Assembly: GCF_000092185.1 (NCBI RefSeq)
Contig: NC_014160.1
Coordinates: 1,116,001-1,180,000, forward strand
Length of the DNA: 64,000 nucleotides
Direction of reading: 5' to 3'
Source of the DNA: Thermosphaera aggregans DSM 11486
GTDB lineage: Archaea; Thermoproteota; Thermoprotei_A; Sulfolobales; Desulfurococcaceae
Shown here: positions 1-8,955 of the stretch, one piece after another
How the letters are laid out: every line of letters begins with the position of its first letter
How positions within the stretch are numbered: the stretch's first letter is position 1
Program-made: the position numbers and the translations under genes
The notes under the pieces: model-generated
Told to the model about the DNA's origin: nothing
The model's database searches: none
The model's input: only the letters and a program-made list of their open reading frames with translations

Positions 1-3000
1 AGCCGCTGTAGAAGCCCGGTGTCGACGGTCCCCTAACTGTGACCGTAACCGTCCTTCCACCGCCGGATAGCGTGAACCTTGAGGGGCTAACCGTCACTGC
101 ATCCCAGTTTTGATACTTATACCCTACAACCCTCACCTTGACGGGGAGGTCGCCCCTGTATGTCGCCCCGGACACTCCAAGCCTCAGGACAAGGTACCTG
201 GGATACTCGGCCGGGTCAACTCCTACTAATTGCCTTGCAAGGTCTTCTATCTCCGCAATACTCCCTTCAAGGTCTCCATACTGGATCCTGAGAGCGTTAG
301 CCCTCCTTATATCGTACATCATTCTAGCTGTCTCAGTCCAGGAGAACACTCCATCCTTCCTCCAGTCTATCCAGTAGGCGAGCTCGACTATCGAGGTCCC
401 GATGGTCAGGTTGTATGCTCCTGCCCTACCGCCTGCCTCGAAATACTCGTATGGATATACTACCTCTATTTCAAAGTAATCGTAAGGCTTCAAAGCCTCC
501 ATGTCTAACACCAGGTGTCCGTCCCTAGTGGACGCGTTTACACTAAAGGTTAACCGGTCTCCGCTGCACGAGGTGATCACGGCGGGGTCTATTACCCCTA
601 GTACAATGTCACAGATCCCTGTAGTGTTAACCTGTTTCAAGACCACTGGATATATATCGTAGCTTCCAGCGCCCACCACTGTTAACGGCCTGCTGGCTCT
701 TGCCCCAGCCCTGACCGACGGGATGAATATTTTCGGCTCGAACCAGCTTCCTTTCAAAACATCACCATAAGTCATCAGCGGATACGATAGGGCTGTCTCG
801 CTCAGCAAGTCGTTTAAAATGCTGGTGGAGTAGACCAGTGGGATGTCGCCGTCAACCACTGCTTTAACGGCCCTGTAAGCGTTGACGAAACCGGCTCCCT
901 GGGAGAGCTCGTCAAACCCCATGTCCTCGGCCGTGTTCATCAATATCGTCTTCAACAAGTGAGGAGGCATTCTCCCACCATACTTAGCCTTGTATGCTGA
1001 GACTACTAGGGCTCCTACACCGGCGGCCATGGGGGTTGCCTGACTGGTGCCGCTGAACAGGTTGTAGGCCAGCCTCCCAGTCAGGTTTCTTACACCATAC
1101 ACGTTGCCCAGCGCATCCCATGTCCTGCCGACGGCCCATGCGAACGATCCAACCGCTACGACATCGGGTTTCACAACACCCAGCTCGCTCGGCCCCCTGT
1201 TACTCCACGTTATGACCTGCCTGCTGGAGCCTGGCCAGTAATACCCGTATAACGGCCTGTAGGTGAACTCTGTAGCGGCTCCAACGCTTATCGCGAGGGT
1301 CGAGCCCGCGGGCGATGCTACCGTTCCATACCCTGGGCCTCCGTTACCGGCGGCGACGAAGTGAATTGTTCCAGACGTGATTATAGTGTAGTCGAATATC
1401 ACGCTGGTTGGGTCGAAACCCGTGTTCCATCCCCAGAGTGCCCAGCCGCTTGAGCCCCAGGAGTTGCTAGTAATGTCTACCTGGTGCTCACCGATATATG
1501 CCCAAGTCCACGTGTATCCCTCGAAAGCTATCCACGGGTTTGTTAGCAGGTTCGGCCATAAGTAGATTGATCCATCACCATACGGCGTTACAATGTCGAA
1601 GCCGCTGAAGAAGTATATGGCTGTTGCCACAGTACCGTAGTACAGGGCCGGCGCGGCACCGAACTTCACAGAGGGGGCCTGCCCGGCGATGCTCCTGACC
1701 CCATACCCTGTCTGAGCGTAAATCCCCCTACCTCCCGCAGTGTTTGCACAGTACGTTCCGTGGCTGTTGTAGTCGTACTCTAAGACCACGTAGTCTCCAT
1801 ACGGGTCGAGGGCCGGCCAGATAAGGGCTACCGGCTCACCTCTCCATATTTCGTTTAGTGAGATAGATGTAGTGTCGTAACCGTAGAGCGGGGGCAGTGG
1901 AAGAACCTCCTGCTTCCAAACACCGAGCTTGTCTAGAATTATCGCGAAGGCGGCATCGTAGACGCCTCCTGCAAGGGTTCCAACAGAATAGTCGGTTAAC
2001 CCGTCACCATCGAGGTCTCTTGCCACCACCTCGTTCCCATACGTAATAGGTTCTTCATCAGCGAACGAGAAGTCAGGGGTTGAACCGAGGGTTCCCGGAA
2101 TGTTCACGCTGCATGGGCTTGGAGCCAGGGCCTGCCTCAACAAGTATAGAGCTGTAGTAGTGTCTGCGTACAGGGTGTCGTAATACCCGTCACCATCGCT
2201 GTCTACAACTATGATGGGTATAGTATAGTATAGGGTTGCTACTGGAGTTGACATATACTGTATCATTAACCCGAATTTGACTGGGCCGTAGTGAGGTATG
2301 TTGCCAATATACCATGTGGAGTTTGCGGGCCAGTCCACCCATATGTTGGCGGATCTACATCCAGATACCCTGACCCATAACTGGTTGCTCCACTTGAAGA
2401 CATAGTAGGGGGGATAGAACACGTATAGCTCTGAGGCGTTCACGTAGATGTAGCCGTCCCCAGCCTCCTGCGCGGCAACAGGCGTTAACACTAGTCCGAG
2501 ACTGCTGACGTCTAGAATTAATGGGAGCCCGGTCTCCTCATCCCTAGCTATAGACTCTAAGCCGAGCCCGGGTGATCCGAAGTCGACGCCTGTGTCTATG
2601 ATTGCAAGCTTCACTTCCTCGCCGGCGATGCCGTACTTCGACCACACATCTAGAGCGCCCGTTATGTTTAAAGTGTAGTGGTAGTTGCTGTAGTCAAGGG
2701 TTTCGAACCCTCCGGCTTGAGCCGGCCCCTCTCCTAAAAGCTCCTCAATCATTCTTGCCTCCTTGTTTATCAAAGCGTCAATTCTAACGTCTGGGAGAAT
2801 TGCGAGAACGCCCGGGGTTCTTGATAAGTAGTCAACCTGCTCCCTGGTTGCAACCGCGAACACTACGTTGTACAGGTGTGTGGGGAATGCTCCCAGGAGC
2901 CCGCTCGTTTTCCCTTTCAATACGCTGAGCGGTGTTGTTTTATCCATCACTAATATGATCCTACCTGTTTCTCGACCCCTGTTCACGAGGGTGAAGGATT

Positions 3001-3205
3001 CGTCTGGAGGGCTGAAAGACAGCAGGCTTGAATCCTCGGCGTATGCTCCAATAGTCCAGTAAGATTCTTCATTGAGGATTGGGCTCACAAACGCTCTACC
3101 GAGGCCTAGCCTCGGTGTAACCGATTCCGATGTAACGGGCGTTGCTACTGGTGTGATTAGTCCGATTAAGAGTAGGATTGATACTAATACAATTATTTTT
3201 CTCAT
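1..3205 (-). CDS. Secreted subtilisin-like serine protease (S8, pyrolysin type), C-terminus cut by window edge
   Basis: The reading frame is open from ATG at 3205 to base 1, so at least 1068 residues are encoded and the C-terminus lies outside. Residues 1 to about 20 form a signal peptide. The S8 triad is complete: Asp204 (in IIDTGVD), His482 (NSHGTYC) and Ser721 (SGTSQATPMA), with oxyanion Asn621 (VAAGNGGPG). Between Asp and His there is a 277-residue insertion with two calcium-type DxDGDG motifs (near Asp335 and Asp397). About 350 residues of beta-rich sequence follow the catalytic domain. A long insert and C-terminal extension fit pyrolysin-like and Staphylothermus-type cell-surface subtilases. 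A TATA-like CTTAAATA near 3257-3264 and GAGGGAT before the ATG support this start. Role inferred: extracellular or S-layer-attached peptide degradation in a peptide fermenter. Confidence 0.93.
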   Translation of the reverse strand, partial: MRKIIVLVSILLLIGLITPVATPVTSESVTPRLGLGRAFVSPILNEESYWTIGAYAEDSSLLSFSPPDESFTLVNRGRETGRIILVMDKTTPLSVLKGKTSGLLGAFPTHLYNVVFAVATREQVDYLSRTPGVLAILPDVRIDALINKEARMIEELLGEGPAQAGGFETLDYSNYHYTLNITGALDVWSKYGIAGEEVKLAIIDTGVDFGSPGLGLESIARDEETGLPLILDVSSLGLVLTPVAAQEAGDGYIYVNASELYVFYPPYYVFKWSNQLWVRVSGCRSANIWVDWPANSTWYIGNIPHYGPVKFGLMIQYMSTPVATLYYTIPIIVVDSDGDGYYDTLYADTTTALYLLRQALAPSPCSVNIPGTLGSTPDFSFADEEPITYGNEVVARDLDGDGLTDYSVGTLAGGVYDAAFAIILDKLGVWKQEVLPLPPLYGYDTTSISLNEIWRGEPVALIWPALDPYGDYVVLEYDYNSHGTYCANTAGGRGIYAQTGYGVRSIAGQAPSVKFGAAPALYYGTVATAIYFFSGFDIVTPYGDGSIYLWPNLLTNPWIAFEGYTWTWAYIGEHQVDITSNSWGSSGWALWGWNTGFDPTSVIFDYTIITSGTIHFVAAGNGGPGYGTVASPAGSTLAISVGAATEFTYRPLYGYYWPGSSRQVITWSNRGPSELGVVKPDVVAVGSFAWAVGRTWDALGNVYGVRNLTGRLAYNLFSGTSQATPMAAGVGALVVSAYKAKYGGRMPPHLLKTILMNTAEDMGFDELSQGAGFVNAYRAVKAVVDGDIPLVYSTSILNDLLSETALSYPLMTYGDVLKGSWFEPKIFIPSVRAGARASRPLTVVGAGSYDIYPVVLKQVNTTGICDIVLGVIDPAVITSCSGDRLTFSVNASTRDGHLVLDMEALKPYDYFEIEVVYPYEYFEAGGRAGAYNLTIGTSIVELAYWIDWRKDGVFSWTETARMMYDIRRANALRIQYGDLEGSIAEIEDLARQLVGVDPAEYPRYLVLRLGVSGATYRGDLPVKVRVVGYKYQNWDAVTVSPSRFTLSGGGRTVTVTVRGPSTPGFYSG

Positions 3206-3310
3206 ACATATCCCTCTGAATACCCACCAAGTATATAGTTAGTGGGCCCTTCAGTATTTAAGCCTTCCCGAGACTATTGAGAAATTTCCCACTCCACCAC
3301 TTGTTGGAAA

Positions 3311-3319
3311 GCTTTTTAA
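3311..3319 (+). promoter_or_regulatory. TATA box of upp
   Basis: GCTTTTTAAA lies about 30 bases before the GTG start at 3350, placing transcription start near 3342, so the mRNA would be nearly leaderless. Confidence 0.5.
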
Positions 3320-3349
3320 ATCTAACAGCAAATAGTTAGGCGTGGGTTC

Positions 3350-4015
3350 GTGTTCGAGGTTCAAGTAGTAAACAGGAAGTATGCACACCATATTCTAACT
3401 CTTTTGAGAAACAAGGATTCCTCGCAGATAGAGTTCAGGAAGGGCCTCGTAAAGCTCGGCAGAATCCTTGGAATGGAGATAGCCGAGGATATGGAGACCG
3501 AGGAAGCTGTTGTTGAAACACCATTAGGTGTTAAAGTTAAGGGGATCAGGATTAAGGACATGGATAATACGATAATCGTTACTGTTTTAAGGGCGGCCTG
3601 GCCGTTGACTGAGGGACTTATAAAAGTCTTCTACAATGCTAGACAGGGCGTTATCGCTGCGAAAAGAGTTGAGGAAAAAGGCATGCAGAACTACGAGTTC
3701 GAGATAGAGGTCTCGTATGTTAAAATGCCCTCTGTAACCCCTAACGATGTTGTCATCATAAGTGATGTCATGGTTGCAACGGGTTCCACGCTTTCAAGGA
3801 TTCTCGACGAGGTTGTGAAGAAGGGGAGGGCTAAGAAGTACTATATCGCCTCTATTCTTTCAACACCTGTCGCGGTCGCGAAGCTCAGGGATAAGGCGGA
3901 CGAGCTCGGCGTGGATTTGAAGATGTATGCCATATGGATTGACCCCGAGGTGAACCAGAAAGGCTACATTGTGCCGGGTCTCGGGGACGCTGGAGACAGA
4001 GCTTTCGGATCCTAA
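3350..4015 (+). CDS. upp: Uracil phosphoribosyltransferase
   Basis: This 221-residue protein converts uracil and PRPP to UMP in pyrimidine salvage. The PRPP-binding loop VVIISDVMVATGST is at residues 134-147 and the uracil-binding signature YIVPGLGDAGDRAFG at about 206-220, right at the C-terminus as in the family. Length is normal. The start is GTG with no clear Shine-Dalgarno, consistent with a near-leaderless transcript from the TATA box at 3311-3319. It is convergent with the nucleotidyltransferase gene; only one base separates the stop codons. Confidence 0.95.
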   Translation: MFEVQVVNRKYAHHILTLLRNKDSSQIEFRKGLVKLGRILGMEIAEDMETEEAVVETPLGVKVKGIRIKDMDNTIIVTVLRAAWPLTEGLIKVFYNARQGVIAAKRVEEKGMQNYEFEIEVSYVKMPSVTPNDVVIISDVMVATGSTLSRILDEVVKKGRAKKYYIASILSTPVAVAKLRDKADELGVDLKMYAIWIDPEVNQKGYIVPGLGDAGDRAFGS

Positions 4016-4016
4016 G

Positions 4017-4757
4017 TTATAGCTTGAAAAGCTCTCTCAAATAGTTATTGTCTAGTTTTTTATACTTCTCCAAGCTTCCCACGTCGAACCAATCCCCGTT
4101 GTAAACGTAGCCGTAGATTTTCGCACGCTTGGTTATCAACCATGGTATTAGATCGCCCATAAAGTCGAAGTTTAGTCCTAGTTTTTCCTCGAGATCATCG
4201 TCTAGAATCTTTGTCTCTAGAACTCCCACGCCTATAGTAGCGTTAATATCTAGATCCGGTTTTTCCCTCATTTCAATAATTGAGAAATCGCTACCAAGGG
4301 TAGCCACTCCGACCGGCACCTTATATTTTTTCGTAACCACTAATGTGAGGTCTCCTCTCTTACTCTGATGATAGTTTAACAGGTCTTTAACGTCTAGTGG
4401 TGCGAGTATGTCTCCATACCATATTATAACTGTACCAGTGAATAATCCCTCCCTGTAGGCTTTAAGGATTGACCCCCCGGTGTTGGTATACCCGTTCGGC
4501 TCGTCAATGGAATATGTTATTTCAACGTTGAAGCGTGACCCGTCCCCAAAATAGTTTTGAATATACCTCCACCTGTAGTTCACTAGGAAGACGTATTTTT
4601 TCACGCCAAACCTGCTGAGCCATTTAACAATGTATTCTAGGACTGGCTTTTCATCAACGCCTATCGGGATCATGGGTTTCGGAACAATCTCGGTGTAAGG
4701 GTGGAAGCGTGTGCCCATCCCGCCTGCCAATACTACAGCGGTTACGCCTTGGCTCAA
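4017..4757 (-). CDS. NDP-sugar nucleotidyltransferase (glucose/mannose-1-phosphate type)
   Basis: The 246-residue protein begins with the nucleotidyltransferase signature LAGGMGTR (10-17) followed by KPM (27-29), and has the metal/NTP Asp motif YGD at 114-116. It should transfer a nucleotidyl group from NTP to a sugar-1-phosphate for glycan or S-layer glycosylation precursors; exact sugar and nucleotide cannot be read. It is shorter than two-domain GlmU-like enzymes and lacks a left-handed beta-helix domain. The start is TTG at 4757: an in-frame TGA lies just upstream, and the next start candidate would cut the motif. AT-rich TTAATATTAAAC upstream can serve as promoter. Confidence 0.85.
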   Translation of the reverse strand: MSQGVTAVVLAGGMGTRFHPYTEIVPKPMIPIGVDEKPVLEYIVKWLSRFGVKKYVFLVNYRWRYIQNYFGDGSRFNVEITYSIDEPNGYTNTGGSILKAYREGLFTGTVIIWYGDILAPLDVKDLLNYHQSKRGDLTLVVTKKYKVPVGVATLGSDFSIIEMREKPDLDINATIGVGVLETKILDDDLEEKLGLNFDFMGDLIPWLITKRAKIYGYVYNGDWFDVGSLEKYKKLDNNYLRELFKL

Positions 4758-4803
4758 GGGTTTTCAGCCCACCGTTTAATATTAATGCTCAATTATTTAA
4801 AAC

Positions 4804-6165
4804 CTAGACATGTTTGACAGCTAGTTTATGAAACATTTTCCTGTAAACAACAAGGAGGATGATCCCTCTCGCGTACACGTCCATGAACATTGCTAGCCAA
4901 GGGCCGATCACGCCCAGGGATTTCGAGAGAAGTATTGAAGGAGCCACCCTGAACAGGTAGAGGGAGACGGTGTTGACGAGGAAGGGTATTTTAGTGTTGC
5001 CCGCCCCCCTTATAGCGCCTCCCACAATCATTGAAAGCCCGAGCCCGAGCTCGCTAAGCCCTGCTATAAGCAGGTAGGTCGCCGCCAACTCGGTGATCTC
5101 CCCGTCAGGCGAGAACGGCTCTACCAGAGCCCTACCGCCCACTGCGATCACTAGTCCCAACAGGCCCATTGTCAAAGCCCCAAGCCTTATAGTTTCAAAC
5201 CCCACCCTGCCAGCCTCTTCCACCTTTCCCTCCCCGATTTTCTGCCCTACAAGAGTTGAGGCTGTTGTGGCGAACGCGAAGCCCGGCATATAAATCAGGC
5301 TTTCAATCCTCAGCCCTATATTGTGAGCGGCCATCACCCGGGGGCTGATGCGGGAGATAACGCCTGCGTAAACGTTGTTTCCCAGTGAGAAAACAAGTCT
5401 TTCAAGGAAGGCGGGAGCCCCAAGGCTAATTATTTTCTTGAAAAAGCTCTCACCGCTGTCTAGGGAAGGTTTAAGGCCCAGTTTACGGAGATAGTGGAGT
5501 TGCAACGGGATCGTGGTGACACTGGATATCACGGTAGCGTACGCGGCCCCGGAGACGCCTAGTCCGGGGAACCCTAAGTGGCCGTATATCAGCAAGGGGT
5601 CAAGAATCACGTTAACGATTAAACCAATCGTGTTAACCAGCAGGGTTATCTTCGTCCTAGCCGTGGCTATTATCGCGGTGTCGAAGCATAATGAGAAGTA
5701 GAAAACCGGTAATCCGCCCACGCGTATTAGAAGATATGAGAGAGCGTTATCGTAAGCCGCCCCCGACAGCCCTGACTGAATTGTTAGGAATGCGGGGGAG
5801 GCTAAGTAGTATGCTACCGTAACCATTATCATCGCAAAGCCTCCCTTCACGCAAACCTCGCCAAGTATTCTGCGAGCTTTTTCTCTCATCCCGGCGCCAA
5901 TCGACTGAGATACAAGGATCATTAATGGAGTCTGGAATAGTGCGAAAACAACGGTGTAAAGCCATAGAATATATCCTGCAACCCCTACCCCCGCGAGAGC
6001 CTCCTCGCCGAGACCGGATACGAAATAGGTGTCTGCGAGGGAGTAGAGGCTGGAAACAGTTTCCACGAGCACTAAGGGAATAGTGGTTTTCAAGGCCCTG
6101 GCTAGATAGGTCTCCCCTGCTGCCTCCTCTGATTTAAAATTCAAATCTTTTCCCGACGGCTTCAC
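4804..6165 (-). CDS. MATE-family multidrug/Na+ antiporter
   Basis: About 450 residues with 12 predicted membrane spans; the first repeat has PLVLVETVSSLYSLADTYFVSGLG and the halves are related, typical of MATE exporters that extrude organic cations or drugs using Na+ or H+. The open frame reaches GTG 6228, but TATA-like boxes at 6231-6244 and 6202-6210 place transcription start near 6212 or 6180, so GTG 6165 is the better start and gives the usual family length. It is divergent from the CDF transporter gene. Substrate is not predictable. Confidence 0.88.
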   Translation of the reverse strand: MKPSGKDLNFKSEEAAGETYLARALKTTIPLVLVETVSSLYSLADTYFVSGLGEEALAGVGVAGYILWLYTVVFALFQTPLMILVSQSIGAGMREKARRILGEVCVKGGFAMIMVTVAYYLASPAFLTIQSGLSGAAYDNALSYLLIRVGGLPVFYFSLCFDTAIIATARTKITLLVNTIGLIVNVILDPLLIYGHLGFPGLGVSGAAYATVISSVTTIPLQLHYLRKLGLKPSLDSGESFFKKIISLGAPAFLERLVFSLGNNVYAGVISRISPRVMAAHNIGLRIESLIYMPGFAFATTASTLVGQKIGEGKVEEAGRVGFETIRLGALTMGLLGLVIAVGGRALVEPFSPDGEITELAATYLLIAGLSELGLGLSMIVGGAIRGAGNTKIPFLVNTVSLYLFRVAPSILLSKSLGVIGPWLAMFMDVYARGIILLVVYRKMFHKLAVKHV

Positions 6166-6329
6166 TAGTGAGTCCCATTTAACACAGTTATTGCCAGACC
6201 AGTTTAAAAGAAAACTTTTGCAACCCACTAGTCTAATATATAAGCGTTATTTAGAATTAGTAATGAAACATGAGTGAACCTTCGCAAGCTCGAATCGTTT
6301 TTTAAACTTTTCCACACGGGGTGGTTTTA

Positions 6330-7247
6330 TTGAGTTTTGGACTGAGCGAACGCTTAATCAAGGCTAGGAGGGCCTTCATAACCTCAGCGCTCCTCAGCCT
6401 GGCAGGGGCTGTCGTAGAGGGTTTGGCGTTGACAGTGTTCTCAAGCATTATTCTCTTAACAGATTTCTTTCATTGGACTCTTGACACTATTGTCGAGTTC
6501 ATGATGCTTTTCTCAATCTATTATGCTAGCAGGGTGGGCAAGAAGTTTCCCTGGAGCATTCTGATCGTCGAGTTCTCCACCAGCCTTCTAGTGATGATCA
6601 TTCTCCTAGCTTTCTACGGCTGGGTTGCACTAGACTACGTAAACAACTTAACGGTGACCTACGAAGTGTCAACGACCGACCCTTGGATCTCTCTCGTAAC
6701 CATATCCGGCGGCTTTATAACTTTCACAGCTTTTCTCCTACAGCGGAGAAACTATAACAGGTATGGGCTCGAGATTCTGAGAATCGATTATACTCATGCG
6801 TTAATGGACACGCTGTCCTCTCTCTTCGCAACCATTGGCATTGTCGCCACTGCTTCAACCAGGAGCCATTCGCTGGAAATATTGTTCACAATAATCCTTT
6901 TGGTTTTCATCATCCACAGCGTGTTGGAATTGTTCAAGGACAGCTTTAAAGTATTAACCGGTAGCAACGTGGACCCGGAGTTAACGAGCAAGATCATGCT
7001 GGCGTTGGAGAAGGAATTATTCGGGGTTAGGTTGAAAAAGGTTGAGGCGAGAAAGATTGGATCCTTTTATATAGTAAACGTGGATGTCTTCCTAGACCCG
7101 GAGATGCCCATATACAAAGCCCACGCTGTCAAGAGGAAAATAGTCAGGCTCGCTAGGAGGGAGTCCGCGCTAATCTATCATGTCGACGTCAGGATGTTTC
7201 CAGATCCCTTGTTGAGGAAGAGTGGGGTAAGGAGGAGCGCTAAATAA
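6330..7247 (+). CDS. Cation diffusion facilitator (CDF) metal transporter
   Basis: A roughly 305-residue membrane protein. The two metal-site helices are recognisable by the paired motifs DFFHWTLD and DYTHALMD, equivalent to the HxxxD pairs of CDF transporters, and a cytoplasmic alpha/beta domain of about 80 residues follows the last span. It should export a divalent cation such as Zn2+, Mn2+ or Fe2+ in exchange for protons. The extracytoplasmic loop around residues 95-115 is long. Start: TTG 6330 is preceded by GGGGTGG with 6-nt spacing; GTG 6321 overlaps that Shine-Dalgarno. The stop overlaps the end of arlJ by 8 bases, convergent. Confidence 0.85.
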   Translation: MSFGLSERLIKARRAFITSALLSLAGAVVEGLALTVFSSIILLTDFFHWTLDTIVEFMMLFSIYYASRVGKKFPWSILIVEFSTSLLVMIILLAFYGWVALDYVNNLTVTYEVSTTDPWISLVTISGGFITFTAFLLQRRNYNRYGLEILRIDYTHALMDTLSSLFATIGIVATASTRSHSLEILFTIILLVFIIHSVLELFKDSFKVLTGSNVDPELTSKIMLALEKELFGVRLKKVEARKIGSFYIVNVDVFLDPEMPIYKAHAVKRKIVRLARRESALIYHVDVRMFPDPLLRKSGVRRSAK

Positions 7248-8955
7248 CCCCTCCCAGCCCTTGGGGCCCAAGAATCCCGCTTACAAGTCCATTAATAACT
7301 ATCGAGCCAGTGTAAACAGCCGCCCCGGTTATAATGAGCATGATGCACAGGTAGTAATATATAGCATATCTTGATCCAGGATTCACTGAGTAAACGGCCA
7401 GCGTGTCAGCAATAGTTATCATCAATAGTATTAAATTGGTAACAAGTGACACGTCCTGTGGGGAAACATTGAAAAAGCCTATGATCCCGGCATATTCGCT
7501 TGGAATGCTTCCCGCGAAGCTTGCTATGACGCTCGTGAAGATATTGATGAAACTTCCAACAAACATAAGCAGGACGATCACAATAAGGTGCATTAGATAC
7601 AAGGTTACCTCGAAAGTCTTAAAGACCTGGATGTAGCTCGCTCTAAGCCTAAATAATTCGTTAACGTGATCTGAAATAAGTGCTCCGGCCTCTCCTAGGT
7701 CTCCGCCTGTTTCGACAGTGTCTATAAAGATGTGGGTTCCCCTAGTCACCATCTCGCTTGAAGACTCGTCAGCGAACAACCCCCATGCAATCCTGGGGTC
7801 CACCCTGTTCAAAAGCCTTGCGTAAACTCTTTTCAAAAGACTCCTGAGTTTTCCAAGCTCCGCTATCAGTAGGGGTTTGAGGGACTCGATCATGTTTGGG
7901 AGGACGGCGAGGTGTTCGCCATAGCTTCTTATGAAAGCAGGGAAGAACATGTCATACTCGGTTATCCTCCCCTCGTGAATCTTGACCAAGACTGCCGCGG
8001 GTAGAAGGGATACACCTGTCAGCATGAGGCTTAAGGCTACATACTCGACGTTGAAAATGTTGAGGGAAATCACAAGGTAGACTGCGATAATTGCGAACAC
8101 GAATAACCCTGTCAAACCTAGGAATGAAATAAGCATCACCAGTCCGATTCTCTTCCGAGGCCTAGCCTCGAACAACGGCTTCCTAACAAATATGTACAGT
8201 AGGAGAGCCATGCTTATCAGCGCGAAACCGACGCCTAGAACACCCGTGGTAATGAGTTCGGAAATATTGCCAAAGATCATTCCGAGGAGCATTAAGTTCG
8301 CCAACATGAAAGTTAACGCCCCGAGAAGCGTGGTGTAAACACCTAGCACTACTTTCAACGTGTCTATCATTCTCATGTATGCTGACTTGTACTCGGCGAA
8401 CAAGGTGTTGTATTCTATCCGCAGGTATTCCTTGATGTCTCCGCCCGTGGCAACTATCGCTGATAGCCTCTGGAGGAACATCTCGTCAACTTTCGAAGAA
8501 GCCTCTCTTGCCACGAGCTTGAGGGCTTCTGGAGCGCTGTAGCCCCAGTTCTTGATCAACCCTCTCAGCTTCTGAAACATACCAGAGTATTTTCTCCTAT
8601 AGAATGTTGCCTCTCCCACTTTCCCGAAGAGCGTTGTTAGGGGAGGATTACCTGTTACTAAGCATCTCATGTGGATCAAAATAAATATTAAATCATCGGA
8701 AACAGGGACTATGCCGATTCTTTTCAAAATATTGAAGTAGTAGATAAGGAGGAAGGAGCCAAGTATTACGAAGCTCCCCAAAACAATGTTTACGTAATAG
8801 GGGATGGTCGTAACGATATAGTAGACCGCGATGGAATCGGCAACAGCAACAGCAATAGTTGTCCACTTATTGGTAATGGCTCTGAAAACAAACCTCCTAA
8901 TGTACTCTGAAAGCTTTTCCCTAATAGTGCCGGTTAACCTCTTTTTCTCGCTCAA
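7240..8955 (-). CDS. arlJ: Archaellum membrane platform protein ArlJ (FlaJ)
   Basis: A 571-residue type II/IV secretion F-domain protein with about nine membrane spans and two cytoplasmic T2SSF-like domains, the polytopic platform to which the ArlI ATPase docks. It begins with TTG at 8955, directly abutting the arlI stop codon (TAG-TTG), so translation is coupled. It is the last gene of the archaellum operon and converges on the CDF gene with an 8-base overlap. Position and length match crenarchaeal ArlJ. Confidence 0.92.
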   Translation of the reverse strand: MSEKKRLTGTIREKLSEYIRRFVFRAITNKWTTIAVAVADSIAVYYIVTTIPYYVNIVLGSFVILGSFLLIYYFNILKRIGIVPVSDDLIFILIHMRCLVTGNPPLTTLFGKVGEATFYRRKYSGMFQKLRGLIKNWGYSAPEALKLVAREASSKVDEMFLQRLSAIVATGGDIKEYLRIEYNTLFAEYKSAYMRMIDTLKVVLGVYTTLLGALTFMLANLMLLGMIFGNISELITTGVLGVGFALISMALLLYIFVRKPLFEARPRKRIGLVMLISFLGLTGLFVFAIIAVYLVISLNIFNVEYVALSLMLTGVSLLPAAVLVKIHEGRITEYDMFFPAFIRSYGEHLAVLPNMIESLKPLLIAELGKLRSLLKRVYARLLNRVDPRIAWGLFADESSSEMVTRGTHIFIDTVETGGDLGEAGALISDHVNELFRLRASYIQVFKTFEVTLYLMHLIVIVLLMFVGSFINIFTSVIASFAGSIPSEYAGIIGFFNVSPQDVSLVTNLILLMITIADTLAVYSVNPGSRYAIYYYLCIMLIITGAAVYTGSIVINGLVSGILGPQGLGGVI

